DNA of 64,000 bases from Vibrio sp. ED004 (GCF_023206395.1 NZ_CP066149.1:682001-746000), one strand, 5' to 3'; shown: positions 1-10,467, counted from the stretch's first letter. Translations and numbers: made by a program. The notes: generated from the letters alone by a model not told the origin.

Positions 1-494
1 CCTGCACCAGACACAGATTGGTAAGTTGAAACGTTAATACGCTCAAGACCTACTTCATCGTGAATTGGTTTTAGTGCTACAACCATTTGGATAGTAGAAC
101 AGTTAGGGTTCGCAATGATGTTGCGGTTACGGAACTCAGCAATCGCTTCAGGGTTCACTTCTGGCACAACCAGCGGAACATCGTATTCGTAGCGGAAGCG
201 TGATGTGTTATCGATAACAACCACACCTTCATCCGCAGCGATTGGAGCCCAACGCTCTGAAAGTTCGCTACCTGCAGAGAAAAACGCAATATGTACTTGA
301 GACCAATCGAAGTCTTCTACGTTTTGTACTTGTATTGTTTTGCCGTTAAAACGGGAAGTTTTGCCTTCACTACGTTCACTTGCTAGTAAGTGCAGTTCAC
401 CGACAGGGAATTTACGCTCTTTAAGTACTTCAAGAATGGTTTCACCAACCGCACCAGTCGCACCTAAAATAGCAATATTAAATTCTTGGCTCAT
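1..494 (-). CDS. asd: Aspartate-semialdehyde dehydrogenase (N-terminal part)
   Basis: Runs off the left window edge, so only the first ~164 residues are present. The protein starts MSQEFNIAILGATGAVGE, a Rossmann GxTGxxG nucleotide-binding loop, and contains NPNCSTIQ, the active-site cysteine motif of aspartate-semialdehyde dehydrogenases. The enzyme reduces aspartyl phosphate to the semialdehyde with NADPH in the cytoplasm, the branch point for lysine, threonine, methionine and diaminopimelate. The start lies 12 bp after the pdxB stop behind a GAGAG ribosome site, so the two genes are probably cotranscribed. The family assignment is secure. Confidence 0.95.
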   Translation of the reverse strand, partial: MSQEFNIAILGATGAVGETILEVLKERKFPVGELHLLASERSEGKTSRFNGKTIQVQNVEDFDWSQVHIAFFSAGSELSERWAPIAADEGVVVIDNTSRFRYEYDVPLVVPEVNPEAIAEFRNRNIIANPNCSTIQMVVALKPIHDEVGLERINVSTYQSVSGA

Positions 495-506
495 TGTTTC
501 TCTCTT

Positions 507-1640
507 TTATAAAGTTGGCTTTACCATAAAACCGAGTTTAGATAACGGCGTTAAATTACAAGATTCGTCGCCCGTTAACTCGACAGCACTGTACTCTCTG
601 CGGTCCCAATATTCTTTACGCATCTTGTCAAAAGAACCCGGCGTAGAGATATTGCGACGGAATAAGGCGTCGTCTTTGCGCACATCATAGATCAACTGAG
701 TCAAATTGTGCAGTGTTGCTTCGTCCCAAGCTCTATCTAATTTTATTTGAGGCACAGGTGCCGTCGGCAGAAGATCGCTTGCATAAGCACGTTGTTCAGT
801 ACCCAAGAACTCACAGTAGCTGTTGAAGATCATGGTCGTACCGCGCGCTTTGCCCTCTAAACCGTAGCCCGCTACGTGAGGTGTTGCGAAAGCAAGCAGC
901 GGAAGTAATTCCATGTCTACTTCAGGTTCAAACTCAAACACATCCAGAACCGCAGTAAAACCATCCGCTTTTTGCAAACGAGCTTTTAGCGCTTGGTTAT
1001 CCACGACAGGACCACGAGCGGCATTAATCAGGATTTGATCAGCTCGGAAGTTGTTGAGCACTTGTTCATTGATCAAGTGATGCGTTGGGAACTCACCGGT
1101 TTTAGTGATTGGCGTATGCAGCGTGATAACGTCTGATTGCTCAAGCAGTGTCTCTAGCTCACTAAACTCGCGAGTGTCGCCCTCTTGTTGCTTAAGAGGA
1201 TCGTTAAGCAGAACTTTAATACCAATACCTTCTAGGCATTTGGCTAAATAGCTGCCCACTTGACCACAACCGATAATGCCGACCGTTTTATCAAATACAG
1301 AGAAGCCTTGTTGCTGCGCAAGCACCATCATTGAACTGAACGCATACTCAGCCACACCTACCTTGTTACAGCCTGGTGCCGCAGTAAAGAAAATGCCACG
1401 CTCCTTCATCAACTCTTGGTCAACGTGATCCATACCAGCCGTCGCAGTACCAACAAACTTCAGTTTATTGGCTTTGCTGATCAACGACTCGTTCACCTTG
1501 GTGACTGAGCGAATCATTAATGCGTCTACGTCAACTAGGTCGTCAGCAGTGAGTGTGCGACCAGACTTCATTGTCACTTCCCCTAGCTGGCTAAAAAGCG
1601 CTTCAGCATAAGGCATATTTTCGTCGATTAAGATTTTCAT
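507..1640 (-). CDS. pdxB: Erythronate-4-phosphate dehydrogenase
   Basis: A 377-residue D-2-hydroxyacid dehydrogenase with the order typical of PdxB: an N-terminal substrate domain, a NAD-binding loop ([13 protein letters not shown]), then the PdxB-specific C-terminal dimerisation domain. It oxidises 4-phosphoerythronate in the DXP-dependent pyridoxal-phosphate pathway. The frame is open to 1709, but [16 protein letters not shown] is the usual family N-terminus, so the ATG at 1640 is chosen. It lies directly upstream of asd on the same strand. Nothing is unusual about it. Confidence 0.95.
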   Translation of the reverse strand: MKILIDENMPYAEALFSQLGEVTMKSGRTLTADDLVDVDALMIRSVTKVNESLISKANKLKFVGTATAGMDHVDQELMKERGIFFTAAPGCNKVGVAEYAFSSMMVLAQQQGFSVFDKTVGIIGCGQVGSYLAKCLEGIGIKVLLNDPLKQQEGDTREFSELETLLEQSDVITLHTPITKTGEFPTHHLINEQVLNNFRADQILINAARGPVVDNQALKARLQKADGFTAVLDVFEFEPEVDMELLPLLAFATPHVAGYGLEGKARGTTMIFNSYCEFLGTEQRAYASDLLPTAPVPQIKLDRAWDEATLHNLTQLIYDVRKDDALFRRNISTPGSFDKMRKEYWDRREYSAVELTGDESCNLTPLSKLGFMVKPTL

Positions 1641-1800
1641 TTGGCGAGTACTTTTGTTGGGGTCTATCGACCTAAATGTGAATTGAAATGATTGTGCAAA
1701 ATTCCACACACGGTGTCGAGTAGCAAATGGAATACATTATGATTAAAGGCTTGTTGAGATGAGGATTAACTACCCTAATCTGATTTTATTATCCAAGCCT

Positions 1801-1837
1801 AAAACGAAAAATGCCCGATTGAATAAACAATCGGGCA
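1801..1837 (-). terminator. Rho-independent terminator in the pdxB-fabB interval
   Basis: Perfect 9-bp arms TGCCCGATT/AATCGGGCA (1812-1820 and 1829-1837). Read on the minus strand they are followed by a T-rich tail (TTTTTCGTTTT). It would end transcripts coming from fabB, about 250 bp downstream of the fabB stop. The rest of the 445-bp gap 1641-2085 shows no convincing gene; the pdxB promoter must lie between 1641 and the terminator. The 64-codon open frame at 1759-1953 crosses the terminator and is not credible. Confidence 0.75.
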
Positions 1838-2085
1838 AACATCCAGAACAAAAGGATCCTATCTCGCTCTCCAGGAGACAGAGTCTTGCGTCTGTTCAAC
1901 CAGTACTAACTAAGTTACTACTGATCAAGCTCTGGAAACCTTTCAACTTTTAAACCTAGGTTTTAAATCCATGCTTAAAAAGCCTTGTTCTGTGGTTCAT
2001 AGCTAACGAGTTACCTGTGCGTGTTGAATCGACACTCGCGTAATCCGTTAACGATTAGCCTTTGTATATCTGACTCAAGCCTAAA

Positions 2086-3297
2086 TTAAGCTTGGTACTT
2101 TTTGATTACTAGCGTTGCGTTTGTACCGCCGAAACCAAAGCTGTTAGACATAACTGTAGTTAGCTCTTGCTCGCGAGCTTCAGTTACGATGTCTAGGCCA
2201 GCAGCTGCTTCATCTAGGTTAGAAACGTTAATGCTTGGGGCGATAAAGCCGTTGTCTAGCATTAGCGTTGAGTAAATCGCTTCGTGTACGCCAGCAGCAC
2301 CTAGAGCGTGACCTGTCATCGCTTTAGTTGCAGAAATTGCTGGGCTGTTGCCACCAAATACTTCTTGGATAGCGCCTAGCTCTTTCACGTCGCCAACTGG
2401 AGTTGAAGTACCGTGAGTGTTCACGTAGTCAACGCCATCAACGTTTTGCATAGCCATCTTCATACAACGAACCGCGCCTTCACCAGAAGGAGCAACCATG
2501 TCGTAGCCATCTGAAGTTGCGCCGTAACCTACGATCTCACCGTAGATCTTCGCGCCACGAGCAACTGCGTGCTCAAGCTCTTCGATTACTAGTATGCCGC
2601 CACCACCAGAGATAACGAAACCGTCACGGTCTGCATCGTAAGTACGAGAAGCCAGCTCAGGTGTGTCGTTGTACTTAGTAGAAAGTGCGCCCATTGCGTC
2701 GAACATCATAGTCAGAGACCAATCTAGTTCTTCACCGCCACCAGCGAATACTACGTCTTGCTTACCAAGTTGGATAAGCTCCATTGCGTGACCAATACAG
2801 TGTGCAGATGTTGCACATGCAGAACTCATAGAGTAGTTCACACCACGGATTTTGAAAGGAGTTGCTAGACAAGCAGAAACCGTTGAAGCCATTGTACGTG
2901 GAACCATGTATGGACCAACACGTTTAACGCCTTTCTCACGGATGATGTCTACTGCGTTTACTTGGTTAAGTGAAGAAGCACCACCTGAACCCGCAACGAT
3001 ACCCGTGCGGTCATTAGATACTTGATCATCTGTTAAACCAGAATCAGCAATTGCTTGCTCCATTGAAAGATATGCGAATGCCGCCGCATCACCCATAAAG
3101 CGCATTTTTTTGCGATCAATATGGTCAGCTGGGTTCATTTTTAGGTTACCCCAAACTTGAGAGCGCAAGCCATTTTCCTTGAACTGCTCTGAAGCGGTAA
3201 TACCAGATTTACCCTCTTTCAGTGATGCTAAAACTTCTTCGACGTTGTTACCGATACTTGAAACAATACCCATACCGGTGATTACGACTCGTTTCAT
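2086..3297 (-). CDS. fabB: Beta-ketoacyl-ACP synthase I
   Basis: A 403-residue thiolase-fold condensing enzyme of fatty-acid synthesis that elongates acyl-ACP, including the unsaturated branch. The catalytic Cys lies in [10 protein letters not shown] and the two catalytic histidines in [11 protein letters not shown] and [13 protein letters not shown]. The C-terminal [11 protein letters not shown] loop is typical. The length matches E. coli FabB rather than FabF. The gene stands alone, divergent from mnmC, and the start ATG lies at the expected N-terminus [10 protein letters not shown]. Confidence 0.96.
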   Translation of the reverse strand: MKRVVITGMGIVSSIGNNVEEVLASLKEGKSGITASEQFKENGLRSQVWGNLKMNPADHIDRKKMRFMGDAAAFAYLSMEQAIADSGLTDDQVSNDRTGIVAGSGGASSLNQVNAVDIIREKGVKRVGPYMVPRTMASTVSACLATPFKIRGVNYSMSSACATSAHCIGHAMELIQLGKQDVVFAGGGEELDWSLTMMFDAMGALSTKYNDTPELASRTYDADRDGFVISGGGGILVIEELEHAVARGAKIYGEIVGYGATSDGYDMVAPSGEGAVRCMKMAMQNVDGVDYVNTHGTSTPVGDVKELGAIQEVFGGNSPAISATKAMTGHALGAAGVHEAIYSTLMLDNGFIAPSINVSNLDEAAAGLDIVTEAREQELTTVMSNSFGFGGTNATLVIKKYQA

Positions 3298-3425
3298 GTG
3301 ACATTCCTATAATTCTAAATTCAGCTAGATGATAACTAAGAAGCCTAACAAAAGTGGTCAGCTTTCCTAGAAATTCGTACAATCCCTACCAACATATCGC
3401 TTCAAATCACAAAATGATAGATTTT

Positions 3426-5504
3426 ATGACTTCAATTACTAATGCAGAACTGGAATGGAATGAGTCTGGCACGCCAGTTTCAGACCAATTTGACGACGTT
3501 TACTTCTCCAATGTTAACGGTTTGGAAGAAACTCGCTACGTCTTTTTAAAGCAAAACCACCTTCCAGAGCGTTGGGTTGAACATCAACAACGTCGTTTTG
3601 TCATTGCAGAAACCGGCTTTGGCACAGGTCTTAACTTTCTTGCGGTTTGGCAATGGTTCGATACTTTCCTTAAAGATAACCCTCAAGCTATTACCAAAGA
3701 GTTACACTTCATCAGTTTTGAGAAATATCCTTTAAATAAAGAGGATCTCATCAAAGCACACCAATCGTGGCCAGAATTAGCCGAGTATGCGACGCAACTC
3801 CAAGAACACTACCCTATCGCCCTGCCGGAATGTCACCGTATCGTGTTGGGCGATGGCGCTATCACGCTCGATTTATGGTTTGGTGATATCAAAGACTGTA
3901 TGCCTAACGTGCCTACACCAAAACAAGGCTTAGTAGATGCTTGGTTCCTAGATGGCTTTGCTCCGAGCAAAAACCCAGAGATGTGGAATCAAAACCTATT
4001 CAACGGTATGGCCAAGCTGGCTAAACAAGATTGTAGCTGTGCGACCTTCACTGCCGCTGGTTTTGTTCGTCGTGGTTTGATTGAAGCTGGCTTTGAAATG
4101 AAGAAGGTTAAAGGCTTTGGCACTAAACGCGAAATGATTGCTGGCCGGCTGGGCGAAAAGCATGCTCACACCAACATCAAACCTTGGTATGGTCTATCAG
4201 AGCACAGAGAATCACAAGACATCGCGATCATTGGTGGTGGTGTTGCTAGTGCAGCACTCGCTAAAACGCTAAGCCGCCGTGGTAAAAACATCACCCTTTA
4301 TTGTGAGCATCCACAAGCAGCGGGTAATGCATCAGGTAACAATCAAGGTGCGATTTACCCATTGTTAAGCGAAGCGATCTCGAACGTTTCTCGCGTGTTT
4401 GGACCTGGCTTACTGTTTGCTCGCCAGTTCATCAATCAGGCGGCGCAATCTATTCAGTTTGACCACAGTTGGTGTGGCGTAAATATTCTGATGTGGGATG
4501 AAGGCTCAACCAAAAAGCTCAATCGTATGTTGGAAGGCAATTTCCATACAGATTTGATTCAGCGTTTATCGCCAGAACGAGCAAATGAAAAGATTGGCCT
4601 ACCGGTTGATAAAGAGAGTGTTTACTTCCCACTGGGTGGGTGGTTAAGCCCTCTACAACTGACACAAGGCTTGATCGGAAAGTTACAAGAGACCAACCAA
4701 GTTAGCGCTCACTATCAGCATCAAGTGACTCAACTTGAGTGGCTTGAAGCTGAACAACAATGGCAACTCACTATTGAGACACCACAAGGTGAAATTCAAA
4801 CTAAACATGACCAAGTGGTTGTTGCGAACGGCCACAAGTTCACCCAGTTTGAGCAGACTCAGCCTGTACCTCTAACTCCGGTTAAAGGCCAAGTAAGCCA
4901 TATTCCGACCACGGAAAACTTAACCAAGTTAAAAACTGTGTTGTGTTTTGATGGTTACCTAACGCCGCAAAATCCAAATAACGGCCACCACTGCATTGGT
5001 GCGAACTACGACAAAACCAATATTGACCAAGAGTTCGATATTGAGGTTCAGCAACACAATGGCGAGCGCCTGCACGGGTCGCTACCAGATCAAGTATGGA
5101 CAAAAGATGTCGACACCAGTGGTAACCTAGCGCGCCAAGGTATCCGTAGTGTGAGCCGTGATCACTTACCATTTGTCGGCAACGTGGGTGATTTCGAAGC
5201 AATTAAAGATCAGTACCAAGACCTGCACAACTTTAACCCACAACGTGACTCAGTTGATGATGTTCAAACGGTAACAAACTTCCCTAACTTGTACTGCTTT
5301 ATTGGGCTAGGTTCGCGTGGTTTAAGCTCTGCTCCATTGTTAGCTGAAGTATTAGCATCGCAAATCTGTGGCGATCCGCTTCCTTTGCCTGTTGATGTGC
5401 TCGAAGCCATTCATCCAAGCAGAATGTGGGTGCGCAGGCTGCGTAAAGGTAAAGCATTAACCGCTGGCTGGGTTGCAGATAAACACTCAAAAACAAACCA
5501 GTAG
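3426..5504 (+). CDS. mnmC: Bifunctional tRNA mnm5s2U biosynthesis protein
   Basis: About 692 residues with two fused domains. The N-terminal part is a SAM-dependent methyltransferase (MnmC2; [14 protein letters not shown], then [17 protein letters not shown]). The C-terminal part, from about residue 265, is an FAD-dependent oxidoreductase (MnmC1; [14 protein letters not shown], and [15 protein letters not shown] near the end). It converts cmnm5(s2)U34 to mnm5(s2)U34 at the wobble base of several tRNAs. The frame opens at 3354, but [13 protein letters not shown] is the familiar N-terminus, so the ATG at 3426 is preferred; the ATG at 3414 is possible. Confidence 0.95.
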   Translation: MTSITNAELEWNESGTPVSDQFDDVYFSNVNGLEETRYVFLKQNHLPERWVEHQQRRFVIAETGFGTGLNFLAVWQWFDTFLKDNPQAITKELHFISFEKYPLNKEDLIKAHQSWPELAEYATQLQEHYPIALPECHRIVLGDGAITLDLWFGDIKDCMPNVPTPKQGLVDAWFLDGFAPSKNPEMWNQNLFNGMAKLAKQDCSCATFTAAGFVRRGLIEAGFEMKKVKGFGTKREMIAGRLGEKHAHTNIKPWYGLSEHRESQDIAIIGGGVASAALAKTLSRRGKNITLYCEHPQAAGNASGNNQGAIYPLLSEAISNVSRVFGPGLLFARQFINQAAQSIQFDHSWCGVNILMWDEGSTKKLNRMLEGNFHTDLIQRLSPERANEKIGLPVDKESVYFPLGGWLSPLQLTQGLIGKLQETNQVSAHYQHQVTQLEWLEAEQQWQLTIETPQGEIQTKHDQVVVANGHKFTQFEQTQPVPLTPVKGQVSHIPTTENLTKLKTVLCFDGYLTPQNPNNGHHCIGANYDKTNIDQEFDIEVQQHNGERLHGSLPDQVWTKDVDTSGNLARQGIRSVSRDHLPFVGNVGDFEAIKDQYQDLHNFNPQRDSVDDVQTVTNFPNLYCFIGLGSRGLSSAPLLAEVLASQICGDPLPLPVDVLEAIHPSRMWVRRLRKGKALTAGWVADKHSKTNQ

Positions 5505-5570
5505 CTTTTAGTTCAACTATTCTGAACATCTGAATATTGGAAATACCTGAAACTAAAAACTAAAAGCTAA

Positions 5571-5605
5571 AAAGCCCGAGCGACATTATGTCTCTCGGGC
5601 TTTTT
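5571..5605. terminator. Bidirectional terminator between mnmC and the flavin reductase gene
   Basis: The arms AAAGCCCGAG and CTCGGGCTTTTT flank a short loop, with A-run on the left and T-run on the right. The hairpin can therefore serve both mnmC (plus strand) and the convergent gene at 5650-6171. Confidence 0.85.
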
Positions 5606-5649
5606 GTTGAACATGTAGATCTAAACCGATGTTCTAAATTGAACGATGT

Positions 5650-6171
5650 TTACAGCTTAGCAACCGCATCTTTGATCTGCTGAGCAATCTCTTCGTTGCT
5701 GATAGAACCAGACTCAAAATCAAAGTTATCGTAGAAGCTTGGTACTGAAACTGACGCTTTTACGTTGCCGCCAAAGTATGGCGCTGAGCCTGTTGCCGCG
5801 CCAAGTACCGTTTGTGCGCCGCCTGGGCCCGGTGAAGTCGCAAGGTATACCGCAGGCTTCTCGCCAAACACTGAGCGCTCAATGCGTGTCGCCCAATCAA
5901 ATAGGTTTTTGTATGCGGCTGGGTAATGGCCATTATGTTCTGCGAAAGAGATAACAAATGCGTCTGCTTCTGCTAGGTCACGCAAAAATGCTTGCGCGCC
6001 TTCTGCTTGGCCGATCTCTTTTTCAGTGTCTTCACTGAACATAGGAACGTTGTAATCGTTGATGTTTAGAACTTTAACTTCAGCACCTTCAATCAAGTTA
6101 GCTGCGTAAGTTGCTAGAGTTTTGTTGATAGAGGTAGAGCTTGTGCTTGCGCCAAATGCGATAACTTTCAT
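5650..6171 (-). CDS. NADPH-dependent FMN reductase family protein
   Basis: A 173-residue flavodoxin-fold protein. The N-terminus (VIAFGASTSSTSINK) is the FMN phosphate-binding loop of the NADPH-dependent FMN reductase family. ISFAEHNGHYPAAYKNLFDW corresponds to the second flavin-contacting region (ETNGSxPAxLKNxLDW in relatives), and SPGPGGAQ to the third loop. It probably reduces FMN or quinones in the cytosol. The substrate cannot be deduced. It is a single gene with its own upstream region. Confidence 0.85.
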   Translation of the reverse strand: MKVIAFGASTSSTSINKTLATYAANLIEGAEVKVLNINDYNVPMFSEDTEKEIGQAEGAQAFLRDLAEADAFVISFAEHNGHYPAAYKNLFDWATRIERSVFGEKPAVYLATSPGPGGAQTVLGAATGSAPYFGGNVKASVSVPSFYDNFDFESGSISNEEIAQQIKDAVAKL

Positions 6172-6351
6172 GATGTGACCTTTTCTGTAATTCCGTTAAG
6201 TGGGATTAGAATAACGTAGCCAGAAAATGTAACCATCACAAGGATTGAACGGACTCATTCAAAAATTTCGAATGAGTCTCAAACTATTCACTGCTCAGCA
6301 AAATGAAAAGGAAAGGAAAGGACTGAGCGGATAATGATAAATAACCAGCGA

Positions 6352-6615
6352 TTAAGCTTGGTTTTGTAGCTCAACCCAAAGGTCATTAACGATAGTGCGG
6401 TCTGCAGGCGTTAGTTCAGAGCGAGCGTCATCTAGGCTCTTTTCGATGCGTGCTTTAACTTCTGCTACGTCTTCAATGCCTTCTTCTTCACATGAAGCCA
6501 CTGACAGAGAAATATGACCACGTAAGTAACCACCAGCAAACAGTTCGTCGTCTGATGCGTTTTCAATGCGAGCATCAATTACTTCAAGTAGTTTTTCTTC
6601 AAATTCGATAATCAT
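6352..6615 (-). CDS. yfcL: YfcL family protein
   Basis: A small acidic 87-residue protein (MIIEFEEKLLEVIDARIEN) matching the YfcL family, whose function is unknown. It follows epmC by 9 bp on the same strand, the same neighbourhood as in E. coli (yfcM-yfcL-mnmC-fabB), which supports the name. A 9-bp-arm inverted repeat (6252-6278) lies downstream but has no T-tract, so it is not called as a terminator. Confidence 0.8.
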   Translation of the reverse strand: MIIEFEEKLLEVIDARIENASDDELFAGGYLRGHISLSVASCEEEGIEDVAEVKARIEKSLDDARSELTPADRTIVNDLWVELQNQA

Positions 6616-6624
6616 AATATTCTC

Positions 6625-7155
6625 TTATTTCACAATAAATTGGCTAGCACACAGAGGTTCTACATCGTAGAAGCTGCGTAATGCTTCAGAGAGCATTTTT
6701 ACGCGAGGCGGGAAGCCCACTTCGAAGATACCCATAACTTCGCTATGTACTTTATTCATAAAGGCCAAACGATCTGGCTCAAAATCGCCGTGTAGATTGT
6801 CACAGCTGACATTAAAAGGAAAGCCTGCGCTCATCGCAATGATCCATTCATACGCCTGTGGGCGAATTTCTACTTTTTCAAACTCAGCTTGAACCGATTC
6901 CGTTCGACCGTCAGGTTCATACCAATAGCCAAAATCTTCCAGTAAACGACGCTCAGGGCCAGCAACGCACCAGTGTGCGATCTCATGGAGTGCAGAGGCG
7001 TAAAAGCCACGTGCGAACACGATTCGATGGTGTGGGATAGTGTCATCAGCAGGCAAATAGATCGGCTCATCAGCCCCTAGCTCTAGTTTGGTATTAAAGC
7101 TTTCAAAAAAGGTCTGATTGAAGATATCGATAATGTCTGAGTATTGGTGTGTCAT
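6625..7155 (-). CDS. epmC: Elongation factor P hydroxylase
   Basis: About 176 residues (E. coli EpmC/YfcM has 182). It contains the metal-binding HEIAHWCVAGPERR signature around residue 74. EpmC hydroxylates the beta-lysylated lysine of EF-P, the last step of the EpmA/EpmB/EpmC pathway that helps ribosomes through polyproline stretches. The frame extends to 7188, but MTHQYSDIIDIFNQ is the usual start. yfcL follows at once, so the two genes are probably cotranscribed. Confidence 0.9.
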   Translation of the reverse strand: MTHQYSDIIDIFNQTFFESFNTKLELGADEPIYLPADDTIPHHRIVFARGFYASALHEIAHWCVAGPERRLLEDFGYWYEPDGRTESVQAEFEKVEIRPQAYEWIIAMSAGFPFNVSCDNLHGDFEPDRLAFMNKVHSEVMGIFEVGFPPRVKMLSEALRSFYDVEPLCASQFIVK

Positions 7156-7454
7156 AAAATCAAATTTAAGTAAAAAGAACTGGGGCATTTTGCGTTTTTT
7201 TAAGCGCTCGGTAAAGCCCTATCAAGCGTAATGACATCGGGTTCACCATTATACTTTACGGTGACAATCGATTGCCATTCCCAGATTACACCACTTTAAG
7301 GTGAATGATTAGTTTAGCTAATCTGAAACGCCCATTCACGGTACAAATATTCATTCGTCAACAAGCATTTTTACTACTACACTCGCGCTTCATTTTTATA
7401 TCCCTAAGGCCTATAAGACTCAAATTTATAGACCTAAATTATAGAGCTACAGCA

Positions 7455-8071
7455 ATGCTACTAAGTGTTTTGTATATCATTGGCATCACGGCAGAAGCCA
7501 TGACCGGCGCTCTCAGTGCTGGCAAACAAAAAATGGATTGGTTTGGTGTAATGTTGGTTGCGAGCGCAACGGCAATTGGCGGCGGTACGGTGCGAGATAT
7601 CTTACTTGGCCATTACCCTTTAGGTTGGGTCGAAAACCCGCAGTATCTGGCAATCACCTGTATAGCAGGTGTTATTACAACCGGACTGGCTAAATGGGTT
7701 ATCAAGCTAAAAGGTTTGTTTATTCGCTTGGATGCCTTAGGCCTAATCGTATTCAGTATCATTGGTACCAGATGACCATGGGTCTGCACCCGATGATTTG
7801 TATGGTATCGGCATTGGTGACAGGTGTGTTTGGTGGCTTGCTACGCGACCTTATCTGTCGTCAAACACCATTGGTGTTACATGAAGAGCTGTATGCATCT
7901 GTCGCACTTGTCGCTTCAGGTTTGTACCTAGGTTTACTTGAGCTTGGTATCAACGACGTAACGGCGACAATTGTGACGCTTGTAGTTGGTTACTTGCTGC
8001 GCATGGCGGCGGTAAGATTCAAATGGCGCTTGCCTTCGTTCCAGCTTGATCCTGAAAGTTCAGTGCATTAA
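7455..8071 (+). pseudogene. YadS/TRIC-type cation channel family gene, frameshifted
   Basis: The product begins MLLSVLYIIGITAEAMTGA and carries two repeated halves with the glycine-rich GGGTVRDILLG and GGLLRDLICR motifs of the UPF0126/TRIC family, normally a ~205-residue inner-membrane protein with seven helices. The first frame ends FSIIGTR-stop at about 7775. The second half (MGLHPMICMVSALVTGVFGG) resumes in another frame near 7770. The usual linking residues are missing, so a small deletion shifted the frame. It is either a real lesion or a sequence error. The flanking host genes are intact. Confidence 0.8.
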
Positions 8072-8146
8072 TCGCTTGAGAGGCAGTATTGAGAGCGATC
8101 GTTAATACTGATGCTCGCTGACTGGACAAACAATCCTACTAATGTG

Positions 8147-8183
8147 AAAAAGGGTTGCTTCATTACGAAGCAACCCTTTTTTG
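8147..8183. terminator. Bidirectional terminator between the TRIC-type gene and aroC
   Basis: The arms AAAAAGGGTTGCTTC and GAAGCAACCCTTTTTT pair around a short loop. A-run on one side and T-run on the other allow use from both convergent genes. Confidence 0.9.
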
Positions 8184-8220
8184 TCTCAGTCAATTCTATT
8201 CTAAATAAAAAGAAGCAGAA

Positions 8221-9306
8221 TTAGATTTGTGGCGTTTCAGTTGTCACACCAAAGTTCTGACCGCGATGACGTAGCAAGTGGTCAAGCAGCACGATAGCCA
8301 GCATTGCTTCTGCAATAGGCACCGCACGGATACCAACACATGGGTCGTGACGACCTTTCGTGATTAGCTGCGTTGCTTCACCATCTTTCGTGATTGTGTC
8401 ACCAGGAACGGTAATGCTTGATGTCGGCTTAAGCGCGATGCTTGCCACAATATCTTGACCAGTAGAGATACCACCTAAGATACCGCCAGCATGGTTGCTG
8501 CTGAAACCTTCTGGAGTTAATGGATCACGGTGTTCACTACCGCGTTGATTAACAACATCGAAGCCATCACCAATCTCAACACCTTTCACTGCATTGATGC
8601 TCATTAGAGCGTGCGCGATGTCAGCATCTAGACGATCAAAGATTGGCTCACCAAGGCCTACTGGCACTTTAGTCGCAACCACTTGAATCTTCGCACCAAT
8701 CGAGTTGCCTTCTTTTAGCAAGTCACGAATCAGTTGATCAAATTCTGGTACTTTATCGGCATCAGGACAGAAGAAAGCGTTGTTTTCAATCTCGTTCCAA
8801 TCCACTTTCTCAATTGAGATATCACCCATTTGAGAAAGGTAAGCTTGGATTTCAACACCAAATTCTTGTTTTAGGTATTTCTTCGCAATCGCACCAGCCG
8901 CAACACGCATTGCAGTTTCACGAGCTGAAGAACGACCACCACCTCGGTAATCACGCACACCGTACTTTTGATGGTACGTATAGTCAGCGTGTCCGGGGCG
9001 GAATTTGTCTTTAATTTCGGAATAGTCTTTAGAGCGTTGGTCTGTATTTTCAATCAATAGACCAATAGAAGTGCCCGTAGTTTGGCCTTCAAATACACCT
9101 GATAAGATTTTCACTTCATCCGCTTCACGGCGAGCCGTTGTATAGCGAGAAGTACCGGGGCGACGACGATCCAAATCTCTTTGAAGGTCTGCTTCGGTAA
9201 TTTCTAATCCTGGTGGGCACCCATCTACGATACATCCTAGTGCGATACCGTGACTTTCTCCGAACGTGGTCACGCGGAAATGTTGTCCGATACTGTTTCC
9301 TGCCAT
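8221..9306 (-). CDS. aroC: Chorismate synthase
   Basis: A 361-residue, full-length enzyme. Family signatures are [18 protein letters not shown] near the N-terminus, [14 protein letters not shown] and [11 protein letters not shown] in the middle, and a C-terminal [17 protein letters not shown]. It makes chorismate from EPSP with reduced FMN, the last step of the common aromatic pathway. The start ATG gives the expected [17 protein letters not shown]. The upstream gap 9307-9604 (298 bp) is AT-rich and should hold divergent promoters for aroC and the acetyltransferase gene; no clear operator was seen. Confidence 0.97.
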   Translation of the reverse strand: MAGNSIGQHFRVTTFGESHGIALGCIVDGCPPGLEITEADLQRDLDRRRPGTSRYTTARREADEVKILSGVFEGQTTGTSIGLLIENTDQRSKDYSEIKDKFRPGHADYTYHQKYGVRDYRGGGRSSARETAMRVAAGAIAKKYLKQEFGVEIQAYLSQMGDISIEKVDWNEIENNAFFCPDADKVPEFDQLIRDLLKEGNSIGAKIQVVATKVPVGLGEPIFDRLDADIAHALMSINAVKGVEIGDGFDVVNQRGSEHRDPLTPEGFSSNHAGGILGGISTGQDIVASIALKPTSSITVPGDTITKDGEATQLITKGRHDPCVGIRAVPIAEAMLAIVLLDHLLRHRGQNFGVTTETPQI

Positions 9307-9604
9307 TACTTCCTCTAAATCAGCTATTGAGCAGAAGGTTTGATTCCTAGACCGACTGACTAATAGCTTTACTTGTCTATTCTTCGTGAATTCATAGTGG
9401 CTTTATTACCAAATGATGTAAACCCCAAAAAAGGAACAATTTTAACTTTCTATTACATAGGTCGAACGAAATGAATAACGAGTGGAAACGAGCGTCGCTT
9501 TAAAGTGGGCGTTTTCACCAGTAACATTGACCAATTAACAAAGGTTAATGAACTCGGTTTAAATACTCTCTATGTTGTAGCCCACAATAATAAGGAGAAA
9601 AATA

Positions 9605-10108
9605 ATGATTGAGTGGAGAGTTAAAAAGTTTGCGGATCTGTCTGTTCAAGAGCTCTATGATTTCTTGCAGCAAAGAGTCGATATTTTTATCGTGGATATG
9701 AACACACCTTACAGTGATTTGGATGGTAAAGATAACCATCCCGAGACCTATCACGTCATGGGCTATGAGGACGAACGTCTCGTCGCTTACAGCCGTATTA
9801 TGGCTCGAAAGCTTGGATACCCAGTAGATGTTCTTCCCCTGCTTGATTCAGATGCCGACGATGTGTGTATTGGCCGAGTGATCGTTGCAAAAGACTACCG
9901 AGGAAAACAGGTTGGTAATCAACTTATGCAAGTGAGCTTCGATGCGACTCGCAAGATTTACCCTGACTGCTCTATTTTTATTTCGGCACAAGCACACCTT
10001 AAAGACTACTATGGTAAATTCGGTTTCAATGTGGTGACAGACAGTTACTTAGAAGATGGGTGTACGATGCTAGGACTTCGATATATTCCACAGATCGTAG
10101 TGGTTTAG
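9605..10108 (+). CDS. ElaA-type GNAT acetyltransferase
   Basis: 167 residues. It shows the ElaA opening (WRVKKFADLSVQELYDFLQQ) and the GNAT acetyl-CoA loop (IGRVIVAKDYRGKQVGNQLM), then the end FISAQAHLKDYYGKFGF seen in ElaA proteins. The substrate is unknown. A strong ribosome site (AAGGAG) precedes the ATG. It is the last backbone gene before the island, and its downstream hairpin (10169-10205) abuts the attachment site. Confidence 0.85.
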   Translation: MIEWRVKKFADLSVQELYDFLQQRVDIFIVDMNTPYSDLDGKDNHPETYHVMGYEDERLVAYSRIMARKLGYPVDVLPLLDSDADDVCIGRVIVAKDYRGKQVGNQLMQVSFDATRKIYPDCSIFISAQAHLKDYYGKFGFNVVTDSYLEDGCTMLGLRYIPQIVVV

Positions 10109-10168
10109 CAGAAGTCGACAAGTACGTAGAAGAACAAGTAGAAATAAGTTTAAGTCGCCCTGAAATGC

Positions 10169-10205
10169 AAAAAACCCGACAACTCGGAGAGTTATCGGGT
10201 TTCTT
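10169..10205. terminator. Original terminator of the tRNA-Arg gene, now separated from it
   Basis: The stem AAACCCGA...TCGGGTTT, with inner AACTC/GAGTT arms, has a TTTTTTG tail on the minus strand. It directly abuts the 52-bp repeat carrying the 3' end of tRNA-Arg. Before the island inserted it would have followed the tRNA on the minus strand. It can still end the acetyltransferase transcript on the plus strand. Confidence 0.75.
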
Positions 10206-10257
10206 TAAATAATGGCACGCCCTGAAGGATTCGAACCTTCGACCACATCCTTAGAAG
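10206..10257. repeat. Left attachment site (attL), 52-bp copy of the tRNA-Arg 3' end
   Basis: Identical over 52 bp to 36941-36992. Identity stops one base beyond TTAGAAG, inside the tRNA anticodon arm; the tRNA 5' half is absent here. This is the displaced 3' segment produced by site-specific integration. Confidence 0.95.
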
Positions 10258-10391
10258 AGATGGGATGTCGAAATCAACATGAAACACAAAGAATCAAAAT
10301 AAAACGATAAAACTTTAAAAATCAAAAATTTATAATATCAAAAACATAAATATAAGTTTTATTACGTTTCACTAAGTTTCAAAGAAATCAC

Positions 10392-10418
10392 TCGTTACTT
10401 GACCATATACTTGACCAC
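10392..10418 (+). repeat. 27-bp island-end repeat, left copy (possible integrase arm sites)
   Basis: TCGTTACTTGACCATATACT followed by TGACCAC, identical to 36863-36889 in the same orientation. Each copy contains two ACTTGACCA units spaced like paired protein-binding sites. It lies inside the island, 134 bp from attL. The resemblance to arm-type integrase or excisionase sites is an inference. Confidence 0.7.
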
Positions 10419-10467
10419 GGATCTAGGCAAGTGCTATTTTTAATCAACGAAGCTTGGAGAAAAACTT

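Noticed and set aside
1759..1953. 64-codon plus-strand gene between pdxB and fabB
   Set aside because: It crosses the terminator hairpin at 1812-1837 and lacks a ribosome site and recognisable sequence.
3351..3367. FadR operator upstream of fabB
   Set aside because: AAGTGGTCAG resembles one FadR half-site but the other half is poor; not enough to call.
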